A stretch of DNA of 64,000 bases from Tannerella sp. (lineage in GTDB: Bacteria > Bacteroidota > Bacteroidia > Bacteroidales > Tannerellaceae), in the NCBI GenBank assembly GCA_031277335.1, contig JAITMM010000237.1, forward strand, positions 40,298 to 104,297. Reading direction: 5' to 3'. The translations under genes were made by a program, and so were the position numbers. Under the pieces are notes generated by a model, which was not told the origin of the DNA, searched no databases, and saw only the letters and a list, made by a program, of their open reading frames with translations. Numbering within the stretch: the stretch's first letter is position 1; every line of letters begins with the position of its first letter. Shown here in pieces: positions 1-10,274 of the stretch.

Positions 1-1
1 G

Positions 2-388
2 ATTTATGCCTATGGAGCAGTGGATTATAAGGGTAACAAAGTTTTGTATTATCTTGTTTCGCGGGGAGACTTGGAACATATAGATTCGGTGTCTTACGGA
101 ATCGGGGGTATCTTTATTTTTACGCATCCGCAGCATTACGAGACATTGTATGAGCCTGAAATTGTAGCGAAGATTCTGGAAGAGTATGCGGTAACGGAAT
201 GGTCTGCCAATATCGGTCTGTTTTATGTGCCTTTTATTTCGATTCCGATGCATCTGTCCAAGTTTCTGAAAATGTTCGAGAGTACGGTTTTCAACGAATC
301 CATTATGCGACGCAAGGAGGAACTGAAAAAGGAGTATGCCTTGAAAAACTTGACTATTAGGAGATTACTAAACTTTAATTCGTTTTAG
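2..388 (+). CDS. 3' end of an unrecognised protein (5' truncated)
   Basis: The reading frame is open from the first bases of the window and ends in TAG, so the start lies upstream. About 128 residues are visible. They are mixed hydrophobic and charged, with a basic, lysine- and arginine-rich tail that ends in NFNSF. I recognise no family motif and see no clear membrane segment or signal peptide. The next gene (holin-like) begins 4 bases after the stop, so the two are probably co-transcribed. The ATG at 20 in the ORF track is internal, because the frame continues upstream of it. Confidence 0.7.
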   Translation: MYAYGAVDYKGNKVLYYLVSRGDLEHIDSVSYGIGGIFIFTHPQHYETLYEPEIVAKILEEYAVTEWSANIGLFYVPFISIPMHLSKFLKMFESTVFNESIMRRKEELKKEYALKNLTIRRLLNFNSF

Positions 389-391
389 AAT

Positions 392-709
392 ATGAAATTG
401 AGTTGGCATGACATATATGGCTTTGTTGTAATGTTTATTCTGGGCGGTTTGGGGGCGTTGGTACGGTATATGAACCGGTATCGGGTTATCAAGTCGTGAT
501 GGCATTTTACGGGCGAGATTATGACTGGTTGCTTTGTCTCGTGGATTTGCGGTATCATAACACAGGAATATACGGAGTTTACGGATAAGATGGTCTTTGC
601 ACTTTGCGGTATCTATGGCTTTGCGGGTATTACGCTGTTCAATTTGATTATTGATGTGATTCGGCTTCGGCTGATGAAGGGAGAGGGGGAAGGCAAAGGT
701 AAAGGCTAA
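392..709 (+). CDS. Small membrane protein, probable holin
   Basis: This is a 105-aa protein with one in-frame TGA (497, read as Trp) that splits it in the ORF track. It has a hydrophobic segment near residues 9-25, and after it a second and third in a region with small residues and a GIYGFAG motif. This layout resembles LydA/phage_holin_3-type holins, which form inner-membrane lesions that let endolysin reach the cell wall. The C-terminus is charged (EGEGKGKG) and is encoded by the GGCAAA-type repeat that continues into the intergenic region. Position supports the call: the next gene is a peptidase endolysin. The holin assignment is inferred from size, topology and neighbour. Confidence 0.65.
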
Positions 710-777
710 GGCTAAGGCTAAGGCTAAGATAAGACGAGAGGTTAAGGATTAAAGAATAAAAAAGAAAGGAGATTTAT

Positions 778-1140
778 ATGATAACGGCAAATTTTTTTAA
801 AGAAAGTGAGTTTCAGCGGTGTGTACCTGCATGTTCTTTACAGGACATGGATCAGGAGTTGATGAATAGGCTGGACTTACTTCGGGAGAAGGCGGGGATT
901 CCGCTTGTTCTCAATAGCGCTTACCGTTCTGTGGCGCATGAGAAGAAAATGGGACGGGCAGGAACGAGCGCCCATACGTTGCGCGTGGCTGTGGATATTC
1001 GTTGCGGTACGGATGCTAATCGCTTTAAGATTGTCAAGGCGGCTATCGAGTTAGGATTTGCGCGGATAGGAATTGCAAAAACGTATTTGCACCTGGATAT
1101 CTCTACACGCCATACACAGGAAGTTGTTTGGCTTTATTAG
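778..1140 (+). CDS. Peptidase M15 family endolysin
   Basis: This 120-aa protein is the size of a single M15_3 (D-Ala-D-Ala carboxypeptidase/L,D-endopeptidase-like) domain. Visible zinc-site elements are the YRS motif near residue 50, SAH..RVAVDIR near residues 64-76 (matching SxHxxGxAxD with Arg in place of Gly) and HLDIS near the C-terminus. Such enzymes cut peptide cross-links in peptidoglycan to lyse the host. There is no signal peptide, so export would need the holin-like protein just upstream. The ATG at 778 follows an AAAGGAG ribosome-binding sequence. No TGA codon is used. Confidence 0.85.
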   Translation: MITANFFKESEFQRCVPACSLQDMDQELMNRLDLLREKAGIPLVLNSAYRSVAHEKKMGRAGTSAHTLRVAVDIRCGTDANRFKIVKAAIELGFARIGIAKTYLHLDISTRHTQEVVWLY

Positions 1141-1385
1141 AAGTGGAGGATTAGGCGAAAGGCAAAGGCAAGAGGCAATAGATTTCTAATTTTTACAGAA
1201 TTAACATAATTTACATATTTTGGGGATTTTGGTTTACAGATTTGGAAAGATAAGACAATTACGAATTAGGAAACAGGCAAAGGCTAAGACGATATGTGTA
1301 GAGTTTAGAGTATAATTGACAATTGACAATGAAACTTGTAACGATTAAACGATTTAACAGTTAAACGATTAAACAATTATAGAGT
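1141..1385 (+). repeat. Intergenic heptamer/octamer arrays
   Basis: This 245-base gap carries degenerate tandem units: AGGCAAA-type units, GTGTAGA/GTTTAGA, ATTGACA and RRYTAAAC octamers directly before the next ATG. No ORF, tRNA or terminator is seen. The same unit families recur, often in the same order, in nearly every other gap of the window. Confidence 0.8.
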
Positions 1386-2117
1386 ATGGATTTGAAGGAA
1401 TTTTCGGAAGGGTTTGATTCTTTGCTTGACAGTTACAAGTTGAAGAATACGTTTGGGGAGGATGAGAATCTTTTTACGCTCAAACTGGATGAGTATGAGA
1501 AATCTCTCTTTCTTACACAGACACAGGAAGAATTGGTTTATGCCTTTTATACGGGCAAGAATCCGTTGAATGAATCTTATGAGCGGACGGAAGAGATGCG
1601 GCGCTATCTGGCATCGTTGAACAGGACTATTATTGTCAGCGGTAAGGATTTGGTTGCTACCAGCAAGGGGGCTGCTCCTTCTTCCGTTATTGCCAATATC
1701 AAGGACGACAATATAAAACGTCTGATGTTTATTACGCTGGAACAGTGTCAGTTGGATGATCCAGAGGATGAGTGTACCGACGGTACGTGGGTGGATGTTA
1801 TTCCGGTTAAGCGGGATATTTATCCGAACTATCGCAGAAATCCTTTCCGTACTGTGAGGGTGTTCCGTATTGACGAGGCTTTTGACCGCGTCGAACTGAT
1901 TTATAAAAAGCCGATTAAGGCTTATAAGGTTTCGTTTCTGTCGCGTCCCACGCCTATCATACTGGAAGATTTGGATTATGTGAGCATTGACAGTTACTAT
2001 AAGGCTATGGAGTGTATGTTGCCCAAGATTTTGCATAACAAGATTTTGGAGGCTGCGGTTGCCAAGGCTTATGCTTATCTGGGAACGAGGAGTACGCAGG
2101 GGACTAAAGAGGAATAG
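1386..2117 (+). CDS. Connector/ring-type virion protein, paralogue of 15677-16444
   Basis: This 243-aa soluble protein ends in TAG and has no TGA codon. It shares two blocks with the gene at 15677: an N-terminal YEKS[LF]FLT..QEE block near residues 37-50, and a C-terminal block with PIILEDL followed by a helix-rich tail. In crAss-like phages proteins of this size with this N-terminal block sit among the head-tail connector (ring) genes. The conserved blocks suggest a duplicated structural subunit. Its place among lysis and accessory genes, away from the main connector cluster, is unusual. The connector role is inferred and unproven. Confidence 0.6.
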   Translation: MDLKEFSEGFDSLLDSYKLKNTFGEDENLFTLKLDEYEKSLFLTQTQEELVYAFYTGKNPLNESYERTEEMRRYLASLNRTIIVSGKDLVATSKGAAPSSVIANIKDDNIKRLMFITLEQCQLDDPEDECTDGTWVDVIPVKRDIYPNYRRNPFRTVRVFRIDEAFDRVELIYKKPIKAYKVSFLSRPTPIILEDLDYVSIDSYYKAMECMLPKILHNKILEAAVAKAYAYLGTRSTQGTKEE

Positions 2118-2238
2118 ATGAAGGCAAAGGCTTAGGCAAAGTGTTTAGTGTGTAGAGTATAATTGATAATGAATTTGAAGAACTAAACGGTTAGACAATT
2201 GAATTTTGAATTGATAATTATTTTAAAAATTTAGATAT
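2118..2238 (+). repeat. Intergenic heptamer arrays
   Basis: Short degenerate arrays of AGGCAAA, GTKTAGW, ATTGATA and RACTAAAC-type units fill this gap. No coding potential is seen. Confidence 0.65.
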
Positions 2239-3126
2239 ATGAAAAAAATTTTTGTTTTAGTGAGTTTGTTTATTGTCTTGATGTTTGCTTCGGGACAGAA
2301 TATTACGCAGTTTACCATGAATGGAACTGCACCTGCAACTACGGTACGGGAAGGAGATACCGTGGAAATTATTACCGGGATTAATCCGGGATTGCTGTTG
2401 TTTGATAGCGTGTACTACCTGATTGATGAACATTTAACCGACACGCCGGATACGCTGCTTGTGATGACGGGAGATACGGGTTATCTTGTTGCGGATTACG
2501 GGGTTTATGATTCTCTGTTTATCGTGGCTGTTGCACGGGATACTTCGCTGCTTTTAGACCCGGAAGTGTATGTTCGGAATTTTGTGCCGCGTGAATTGAC
2601 TGTCTATCCAAAAATCAAAATAACGGAATTTTATACCGGGTGAGCGCCACAGGGTCATTTGTGGGATACGGATACGGTTACTTTTATTGGAAACGAAGTT
2701 GTCCTGCATGTGGAGACAAATGAATCGGAGATTGTGCCCTACGGAACAGTTAATTATATATGGTACAGATTGCCTAAACTGTTTGGGGATTTGCCGGTAT
2801 CGTACTCATCTTTCATTGCGGAAGATTTTTCAGGATGGAACGGCGTGGATGTGGACTATGAAGTAACAGTTACGGATGGAATAGATACTGTCCGGCGTGT
2901 CTTTACTGTATCGCATACGGCGTTGTATAATGGTCATTATGTTGTTGGTAATAACTATGTTGCAGATGGTTCCGTTATCGGGGCTGTTGGCGGTATCCGG
3001 GTTAATGCGGACAATGTTGCTCTTTACAGTATAAATGGACAGTATCTGGGCATTTTCAAACGGGGATGGCATTCGCTTGGACGCGGGATTTATGTTTCTG
3101 CTTTTGGAAAAGTGGTAGTTCTTTAG
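2239..3126 (+). CDS. Secreted protein with signal peptide and T9SS-like C-terminus
   Basis: The ORF track splits this 295-aa protein at a TGA (2641, Trp). The N-terminus MKKIFVLVSLFIVLMFASGQ is a typical signal peptide without a lipobox Cys. The middle is beta-rich and Thr/Val/Asp-rich, like Ig-type or adhesin modules. The last ~40 residues (VALYSINGQYLG, then GRGIYVSAFG, then KVVVL) resemble the C-terminal sorting domain of type IX secretion cargo in Bacteroidetes (Y.l.G..v, GiYiv, kvvv). A phage protein with this layout could act at the host surface, for instance in superinfection exclusion, but no function is shown. The gene may have been acquired from a host. Confidence 0.6.
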
Positions 3127-3243
3127 TGTGTAGTGTTTAGAGTGTAGAGTTTAATGAATAATTGACAATTGACAATGAACATCTAAACGATAAAACAACT
3201 AAACGACTAAACATTTACAAATTAAACGATTAAACATTTTATT
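3127..3243 (+). repeat. Intergenic heptamer/octamer arrays
   Basis: GTGTAGT/GTTTAGA units are followed by ATTGACA units and then RRYTAAAC octamers up to the next start codon. No gene or terminator is seen. Confidence 0.8.
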
Positions 3244-3714
3244 ATGAAGTGGATTATTAAGTTTTTACTTTATTTGTGGCAACTGCCACAGATTTTATTG
3301 GGTGAGATTGTATGGTTTTTCTGTTTGTGGAAAAACCGTATTGTAGATTTGAAAGTTAAAAGTAAGGAATATCCATCTGTGGATGCTTCTGTTCACGTCT
3401 ATAATCTACGAAACAGTAACAATATTACTGGCTTCTCGATGGGACGGAGGATATTTCTATTCTATAATGAGGTACTCGCACGGGAAAAATGAAAGACGGA
3501 ATACAAGGCAATGCAGCGGAGATATATTACGCATGAATATGGTCATAGTATTCAGTCCTGTTATCTTGGTTTTTTCTATTTTATTGTCATAGGACTTCCT
3601 TCCCTGTTCTTTACGGGATTTAATAGCGCACAGGCTAAACGGATGTATATGGAACGATGGGCTGAAAGATTGATTCGGGATGTGGTATTGGAAGACGTTG
3701 AGGAACCGCCTTAA
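3244..3714 (+). CDS. Small membrane protein with HEYGH zinc-peptidase motif
   Basis: This 156-aa protein is read through one TGA (3490, Trp). There is a hydrophobic segment near residues 5-28 and a second after the motif (FFYFIVIGLPSLFF). Between them lies ITHEYGHSIQS, an HExxH zincin signature. A downstream RWAERL could supply a glutamate ligand. This suggests a membrane-bound metallopeptidase-like protein. Neighbours are the secreted protein upstream and the giant zincin-containing protein downstream. Substrate and role are unknown. The in-frame TGA precedes the active-site motif, so reading it as stop would remove the catalytic part. Confidence 0.65.
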
Positions 3715-3716
3715 CA

Positions 3717-3751
3717 CCTCTCCACCTACCCCTCTCCACAGGAGAGGGGAG
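3717..3751 (+). repeat. GC-rich palindromic element (family A)
   Basis: CCCCTCTCC-aca-GGAGAGGGG forms a 9-bp perfect stem with a 3-base loop, preceded by CCTCTCCACCTA. Three related copies lie at 5012, 57136 and 57188, all inside coding sequence. No T-tract follows, so it is not a Rho-independent terminator. Confidence 0.8.
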
Positions 3752-3818
3752 TAAGAGAAAGTTTATGGGATTTACAGGTTGGTAGTAAATGGATTAAGAA
3801 ATTTAGAGAGTTTAAGGT

Positions 3819-6800
3819 ATGAGTTTAGCGAGTGGAAAGTGTCCGAATAAATCTTCCAAGGAATGGAAGGATTTGATTGGGAAGCATGGCGAAAAGGTAA
3901 CGTGATTGCTTTATGTTTCCAATGGTTTTGATATTCCAAGTATGGAAGAGGCAGAGCGTATGTTGGAACGGGTGAGGGAAAGTAGTTCTCTGCCCGGTCG
4001 GGAATCGTCGTTTTCGGAAGAGAGGGAGGCGGAGTTTATGCGGCGTTTGGGCATTGCAGAGACTGAACTTTCAAAATACGGGGAACAGTATAATAACGCT
4101 AAAACGCTTGATGAGAAGCAGGAGGTTGCCAGAAGGATAGATGAAGTTCTTGGCTTTTTGACGGGTGAGATGCCTTTTGGAATGACAAAGGAAAGTATTA
4201 TGGCTTCGCCTTATTATGAAGAAGGAAATGAAGATTCAAAGGGTTTTTATGATCCGAAAGACAAATCTATGACTTTGAATATCGAAGAGAATGAAGGTTA
4301 TAAAGACTATTTGAACTCCTGATTGCATGAAATGACGCATTTTACATTTGACAATAGCGTTGTCAAGTTAAAACGTAAAATGTTTTACAATCTGCTTTCT
4401 GAAAAAACAAAAGTTAAAATGAAACAACTATTGGAAGAAATGGGGCATAAAAATCTAAGTTCTGAAATGGTTGTAGAAGAGTATTTTGCGCATACATTTG
4501 GAGAAAGTATGGAAATAAAATCTTTATCAGAAATATTTAATGAAAATAATTTCTTATCTTTGCTGGAAGAAAACATGCCAAATGAAATTAAAGATACATT
4601 TAGACAAATTATAAAAACGATAAAAAATGGAAATGGTAAAAAGATGTACTTGGATAAACGGGAAACAACGTTTAGAAGCAGTACCACGCAAAATGATAAT
4701 TATCCGCAACGAATTGTGGAAGAAGATGGAGAAGGAATTGGAACGTCCGTTAACAGAGGCGGAAATAGACGATTTGGAGAAACAGGCATGGGAACTGTAC
4801 CCGAAACAGTATCCGGAGGATTACAAGGAATATCAAGAGGGAAAGAGAAATTCCAAACCGGAAGTTCCCTGGAGAGAACAGTTGGCGGCTATTTTCAACG
4901 AGGATTAGAAGAAGAAGGTTTAGATCCCGACGATACTTTTTCGGATGATAATACGGTCATGGATGAGGCTGATTATCTGGAATTGGAACGGGAGTTTAAA
5001 GAAATATTTGACCTCTCCCCCTACCCCTCTCCACAAGAGAGGGGAGCAGTATCGGGTGAAAGTAGTTTTTATTATAATGTAGCAGCGCCTCAAAGACCTA
5101 TTCGGAATGATTTTGAAAATGAACTTGATTATCAAGAGGCTACAATTATTTACAATCGAAATCGTGAGATACAGAGAGAGATTGAACGATTGGATAGGGA
5201 AACAGGATTTGAAAGTGTATTCTATGAGACAATAGAGGACTACATAAAACAGAATAAAGATTATATTCATGTTCAAGAAAACAGCATAACAAATATTGCA
5301 GGGGCTTTTAATAGAAGAACTAAAAAAATAGAATTTATATTGCCAAATTTATATGATGATTATTTATCTAATCGAATAGAAGAAGTTTATATGCATGAAT
5401 TTGTTCATGCAGAATTATATTCAAGTCTATATATTGATTTGGTTGATCGTCTTAATAAAATGATTGAGGATTCTCCAATAGATATTCAAGTAAAATTTGG
5501 AGATTATCTTTCGGAAAAAGGATATAAAGTATTTACTACTTATATGATTGTCGATGAAATGTTAGCATTTTCAATATCCGAAACAGCATGAAGAAATGGA
5601 AATTCATTGCAGGATTTAATACAAGGTAAAATAAATCCTTTATCTTTGCACTCAAAATTAATAGAAGAATTTAAAGGATTAGAAAATCTTATAGAATTAT
5701 TTTTAAAATCAATAAAAAATGGAAACAGTAGGTATTTGGGTTTCATACAAAGAGGGAGATCATTATTATATGAGAATCCCAAAGAAGGAAATGGAGATAG
5801 GAACAGAGTTGCAACGAGAACACAGACCTCAGACGGATGAGGAACTCAATATGATTATGCAAAAAGCACAGGAAATTTACAAGGAACGTTATCCGGAAGA
5901 AGCAATACCTTATTATGAAGAGAGGGAGCGGAGGAACAAACTTCTATCGAGGATGAGCAATCGTCAATAGAAAATGGAAACAGTAAATACAACAGTCAGC
6001 TTTATGAACGGAGAACGTTATTGGATAACTCTTCCGAAGAAACAGGACGAAATAACCCGGCGCCTTATGGGTGAAAAATTGCCGGAAACAGACGAAGCGC
6101 TCAGTTCAATAATGAAGGAGGAACTGAGGTTTTACAAGGAACAGTATCCGGAAGAAGCGTCAAGTTTTTACAAGAATCGGGCATAGATACAAATAATAAA
6201 ATGGAAAAGGTTTTGAACTCCCCGACCAACAGCAGAAATCCCGCTGACGTGGCTTTCGGCTTACCTGAAAATCAGGCGCAACAGGAAAATTCAAAACCTA
6301 AAAATGAATCCAATTCAGACATCAAAAGTACAAATAATTTCTCGAATGAGGAAGTAAAAGCCACAAGAAAACTTCGGGATAGCATTATTGGTATCTTGAA
6401 GGAATTGGGTGTGGGCGTTGGTACATTGGAACGTTTTGAGGAGTTTATCGGGGGTGCTGCCATCACGGGTTTATTCGATCCGGATGCTACCAAGCGCACG
6501 GCTAACGGTCTATTGGAACTGATTCGCGTTGCACAGGGAGAAGCCGGTGAACAGGCGTTGCCGGAAGAATTTGCGCATCTGTTAGACATGATTCTTTCGG
6601 ACAAGTCGAATCCGCTCTACAATCGCCTGACCAATCTGATTAACGGAAGTCCCGAACTGGTTGAACAGATATTGAATGAAGAAGAGGGCGGCTTTGAACG
6701 GTATAACAATCTGTATGGCGGCGATACTATCCGTTTGGCAGCCGAAGCGCGTACCAAACTGATTGCACGTCATCTTGTCAATAATCAGTCCATCAGCAAG

Positions 6801-9800
6801 GCTCCGGAGATAACGCGCTCGCTATTGTCGCGTATCCTTCAATGATTCGAGCAACTGTTTTCCAAAATACTTAAAACGCAACTGGAACGGGACAGGATGG
6901 AGGCTGACGAAGCTGCCAATCGCTTTACGCTTGAACTGATGGACAGGAAAGTGAAATTGGAGATTGATTTAAATGATCTTAAAGGCAAAGGCAGAGGGAT
7001 TATGTATCAGGCTAAGAAATCATTGGACAAGGCTTATGTGATGCTGGAAAAACTGCGCTCCGGAGAGTTGAAAAAGGAGAAAATAGCAAGAGCCAGCGGC
7101 AGGGCTAATCCGACGGATACGGCACGCCGCAAAGTGATGGTTACGGATATAATGAAAACCATTGAAGATTGAAGGACACTCGGTCGGGAAGATGGTACTA
7201 ACGGGATGATTGTCCTTGCTTTTGAAGGCGCCATAGAAGAACTGAACGATGTTATCAGCCGTCTCGAAGAAATAGCCCGGAATTATGAAAACGAAATAGA
7301 CCCGCAAGTGATGAACGAAATTGCGGGTATATTGAGGGATATGTATCAGTATGTCAATTACTACAAGGATTTAATCAGGGATATGAACGACTATATCGCT
7401 ACGACGGAATTTGACGATCCGGAAACAAAGCAGGATTTGGAAAATGTCAGGGACAATCTCCTCATTATGACAAACAGCGTCGAATCGAAATACAACAATA
7501 TGGGAAAGCCGCTTTTCAAGCAGTTTATCAAGCCTTATCTTGCAGAGATGGCGAGACAACAAAACATGAATGACGATAAGTTGGAGGCATACATGGAAAA
7601 GATATTGACAACCGCAGAACGGGACGAGAGTTTCTATGGCACGATGTGTACGGCAATGGCAAATTCCCGGAACGATATTCTGCGCATATTCGATTTGCCT
7701 GTCAAGCAGATGAAAGACAAGGCGCGGATGGAAATAGAAAATATCATGCACCGGCTGGCAAAAGCGCAGCAGGACTTGGAAGAAGCGGGAGAAAATACCG
7801 GTTTTCTTGCGGAACGGGACAAGAACGGTTTGCGTACAGGACGCCATATTCAAAGAGTTGATACCAAACGATATAATGATGATCTGACAAAATACGGGAC
7901 GTCTCTTATAAATGGAAAAAAGACTTATGAAGAACGGCAGGAACTTGAAAACGGGTGAATTGCGGAACATACAGACGAGAATGGAGAACCGCGTACCGAT
8001 TTATATGCAACCGAAGAATATAAAAGACTGAGTGCAGCGCAAAAGGCATATTACGACGCATGAGTGGAAGTGAAGGACAAGATGGATTCCTACCTGCCGG
8101 ACAGTCGCATTCTGAAAGGCTGGGATGATAAAAATAAGCGTATGCAAAAAGGCTTTTTACCTCAAAAGAGAAAGAGCAAATACGAACGGTTAAAAGGAAA
8201 TCCGCTTCGGAACATGAAGGAAAATATTCGGGAAGATTTCAGTTTTATGGAGGATGAGGATCAATACGGCGACGCCAGCGGAATAGAAGATTTTGCCGGA
8301 CAGGAATATCATTTGTTGCCCGTTTATTACAACAGCAGGCTTGGAAGGAACAAGGACGGTAAAGTTGTTCCGGAACTGATAGAGCAGAATTTGTCCGAAG
8401 ACTACACGACCATGCTGATGGAATATGCGAACATGGCTGTGATGTACAACAAGATGGGCATGATAAACAATCTGATGGAACTGGGCGGCAACCTTGTCAG
8501 GAATATCAGGGTAAATGTTCGGTGAGGAAACAGGAATATTTCGGAAAGACTTTCGGAACTGGGGCAGTCGGCTATCCGTAACCTAACCAAAAATGATGAT
8601 ACCAATATCAATAGGAAGTATCAGCATTTCCTACGGATGCAGGTTTACGGGAAAATGATAAAGCAGGAGACTATTGGTAAATTCAATCTGACCAAGAGCG
8701 GAGACTTGCTGATGAAATATACGGCTTTGAATACTTTTGCACTCAACTTCCTGGGTGGCAGCGCGAATATTCTCATGGGTCGCGTGCAGCAACGTATCGA
8801 AGGTTTTTCCGGCAAGTATTTTACAAACAAGAATCTATATAACGCTTCCTATCAGTACAAGAAGTTTCTGGCTGACTTTATGAAGGAGACAGCATCGCGT
8901 CGTCCCCATACGTTTGCCGGTTTATTGATGCGTAAGTTTGACGTAATGCAGAATTTTGGCGAACAGGCGCGCATGACGGAAATGAATAGGCGTGGTGCAT
9001 GGCGATTGCTGAACAGCCGCAATCTTTTCTTCCTGAATACGATGGGCGAACATTTTCTCTATACACGCACGTTTCTTGCATACGCGGATACCATCAAACT
9101 AACGCTGAACGGTAATCCAATCAAACTTGTAGATGCTTTCGAGATGAAAAAGATAAACGGTATTGAAGAACTGGCGATTAAGAAAGGGGTCAAGAATGAG
9201 GACGGGAGCGATTTCACGGACGCCAATATCAACGATATTTCCCGTACCGCCGCGGACATCAACCAGAAACTGAACGGTATCTATAACCGGGATGACGTGG
9301 CTGCCGCACAGTATTATGTGCTTGGACGCATGACGGCTATGTTTCGCAAGTGGATACCGACTGCGCTGCAACGTCGGTTTGGAAAGGAACATTACAATTA
9401 TATTACCAATGAAGTAGAAAAGGGATTTTACAACAGTTTCTTCAATGACTTTATCTGGCAGAGTATCAGGGATATGAAGAACGGACAGTTTAGACTTGCA
9501 TCTGCATGGAGCAGGTTGGACGACAATACGAAAGCAGGCGTCCGGGCGGCTCTTGCGGAGATGGGTATCTGGGCGTTTGCAGGGTTGTTAATGCCGGTTA
9601 TCTTTGGGGCTTTGGGATGGGATGACGATGATGACAATGATTCCTGAATAAGGAATTATGTTGTCTATCTGTCCACGCGACTGACCAACGAAATTGGCGT
9701 AATGATGCCACTGGGTTTTCTAAGGGGAGATTCGATGTATTCGGAATTGAAGAATATAAGACAGTCTGCCATGGCGCCAATCAGTTACATGGATAAATTA

Positions 9801-9965
9801 GTTAAAATATTCTCTATCGGAGACTGGTCTAAGGAGTATGTGCAGGGCACGTGGAAAGGTTGGAACAAAGGGGTTGTGAATACTATCAAGGCTATGCCTT
9901 ATGTCAATCCTATCAAGAGGGCTATGGATCCGGAACAGGCAGCGTCGTTCTATCGGGCGTATTAA
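3819..9965 (+). CDS. Giant multidomain virion-type protein with two zincin domains
   Basis: With TGA as Trp this is one frame of 2048 aa from ATG 3819 to TAA, read through about a dozen TGAs. The N-terminus (CPNKSSKEWKDL, then SNGFDIPS) resembles the opening segment of polyvalent phage proteins. LHEMTH near residue 170 and MHEFVHAEL near 525 are HExxH zincin motifs. Residues from about 800 are long helical segments, and the region around 1920-1935 is hydrophobic (FAGLLMPVIFGALGW) followed by an Asp run. The C-terminus (NPIKRAMDPEQ) is typical of long internal virion proteins. A role as ejected virion cargo is inferred. Three small ORFs overlap it in the +1 frame after each zincin domain, and a palindromic element lies inside it. 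An alternative reading is that it is two or more genes with starts such as ATG 6201, but no TAA or TAG interrupts the frame. Confidence 0.75.
4627..4908 (+). CDS. Overlapping +1-frame small ORF, copy A
   Basis: This 93-aa ORF lies wholly inside the giant gene, shifted +1, and ends in TAG. It is acidic and helix-prone: PRKM, then ELERPLTEAEID, then YPKQYPEDYKEY. The ORFs at 5719 and 5974 share this pattern (ME.V start, P.K, (L)P.TD/TE.E, YK..YPE). Homology between three ORFs in the same alternative frame argues that they are or were real genes. It follows directly on the first zincin domain (HEMTH), as the other two follow the second. A modulator of the peptidase domain is possible but speculative. 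Confidence 0.5.
   Translation: MEMVKRCTWINGKQRLEAVPRKMIIIRNELWKKMEKELERPLTEAEIDDLEKQAWELYPKQYPEDYKEYQEGKRNSKPEVPWREQLAAIFNED
5012..5046 (+). repeat. GC-rich palindromic element (family A) inside a gene
   Basis: CCCCTCTC-cacaa-GAGAGGGG with the leading CCTCTCCCCCTA matches the copy at 3717 closely. It lies in frame within the giant gene and encodes a low-complexity LSPYPSPQERG linker between the two zincin domains. Confidence 0.8.
5719..5970 (+). CDS. Overlapping +1-frame small ORF, copy B
   Basis: This 83-aa ORF is in the +1 frame of the giant gene and ends in TAG. It begins METVGIWVSY and continues with GDHYYMRIPKKE, TDEEL and YKERYPEEA. It aligns along its length with copy C (METV.....GE/D.Y..., PKK, EI, TDE.L..IM, YKE.YPEEA). 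It is located just after the second zincin domain. Three bases separate its stop from the start of copy C, as in a tandem operon. Frame 0 over the same DNA is open only because TGAs (5838, 5916) are read as Trp. Confidence 0.55.
   Translation: METVGIWVSYKEGDHYYMRIPKKEMEIGTELQREHRPQTDEELNMIMQKAQEIYKERYPEEAIPYYEERERRNKLLSRMSNRQ
5974..6186 (+). CDS. Overlapping +1-frame small ORF, copy C
   Basis: This 70-aa ORF ends in TAG and is clearly paralogous to copy B (METV, GERYW, LPKK, PETDEAL, YKEQYPEEAS). It lies wholly within the giant gene in the +1 frame. After its stop, frame 0 has an ATG at 6201 that could serve as a fresh start for the downstream part. No signal peptide, membrane segment or known family motif is seen. 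Confidence 0.55.
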   Translation: METVNTTVSFMNGERYWITLPKKQDEITRRLMGEKLPETDEALSSIMKEELRFYKEQYPEEASSFYKNRA

Positions 9966-10274
9966 TTTTAGTTTGTAGTTTGTAGTGTGTAGAGTTTAGA
10001 GTTTAGTGGAAAGGCGAAGGCTTAGGCGAGAGGCTAAGAATTTTGAACTTATTTCTGAAAATATTACAGCGATTGTAATGATGGTACGGGATTAGCGGGG
10101 TTGGCGTAACTTTGCAGCCCGGAAGAGGTTTATTTAATTGACAATGGACAATTAGGCGGAGACTTAGGCAAAGAGTATGGAGTTTAGTGGATAATTAACA
10201 ACTAAACAATTAAACGACTTAACGGCTAAACAATTAAAGACGATTAAACAATAATAAAGATAGGAGATTGGGAT
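9966..10274 (+). other. Intergenic region before the scaffold/capsid genes
   Basis: The 309 bases hold GTKTAGW and AGGC-type repeats, then about 100 bases of unrepeated sequence containing a TAACTTTGC box, then ATTGACA units and RRYTAAAC octamers. It ends in a leader AATAATAAAGATAGGAGATT before the ATG. Almost the same leader precedes the gene at 14591. No ORF is seen. Confidence 0.7.
10107..10115 (+). promoter_or_regulatory. Possible Bacteroidetes-type -7 box
   Basis: TAACTTTGC matches the Bacteroidetes -7 consensus TAnnTTTG and lies in the only non-repetitive part of this gap. No TTTG is found at the usual 19-21 base distance upstream, so the call rests on the -7 box alone. It would drive the scaffold and capsid genes. 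Confidence 0.4.

Noticed and set aside
1260-1385. Tandem repeats between genes as a CRISPR array
   Set aside because: Units are 7-8 bases without unique spacers of constant length, occur at about twenty sites, and no cas gene is present.
3717-3751. Hairpin after the HEYGH gene as a terminator
   Set aside because: There is no T-tract on either side, and copies of the same element lie inside coding regions.
3819-9965. Many adjacent same-frame ORFs ending in TGA, looking like a decayed gene
   Set aside because: All interruptions are TGA, none TAA or TAG, and the frame never shifts. TGA as Trp gives one intact gene, so pseudogene decay or sequencing error is unlikely.
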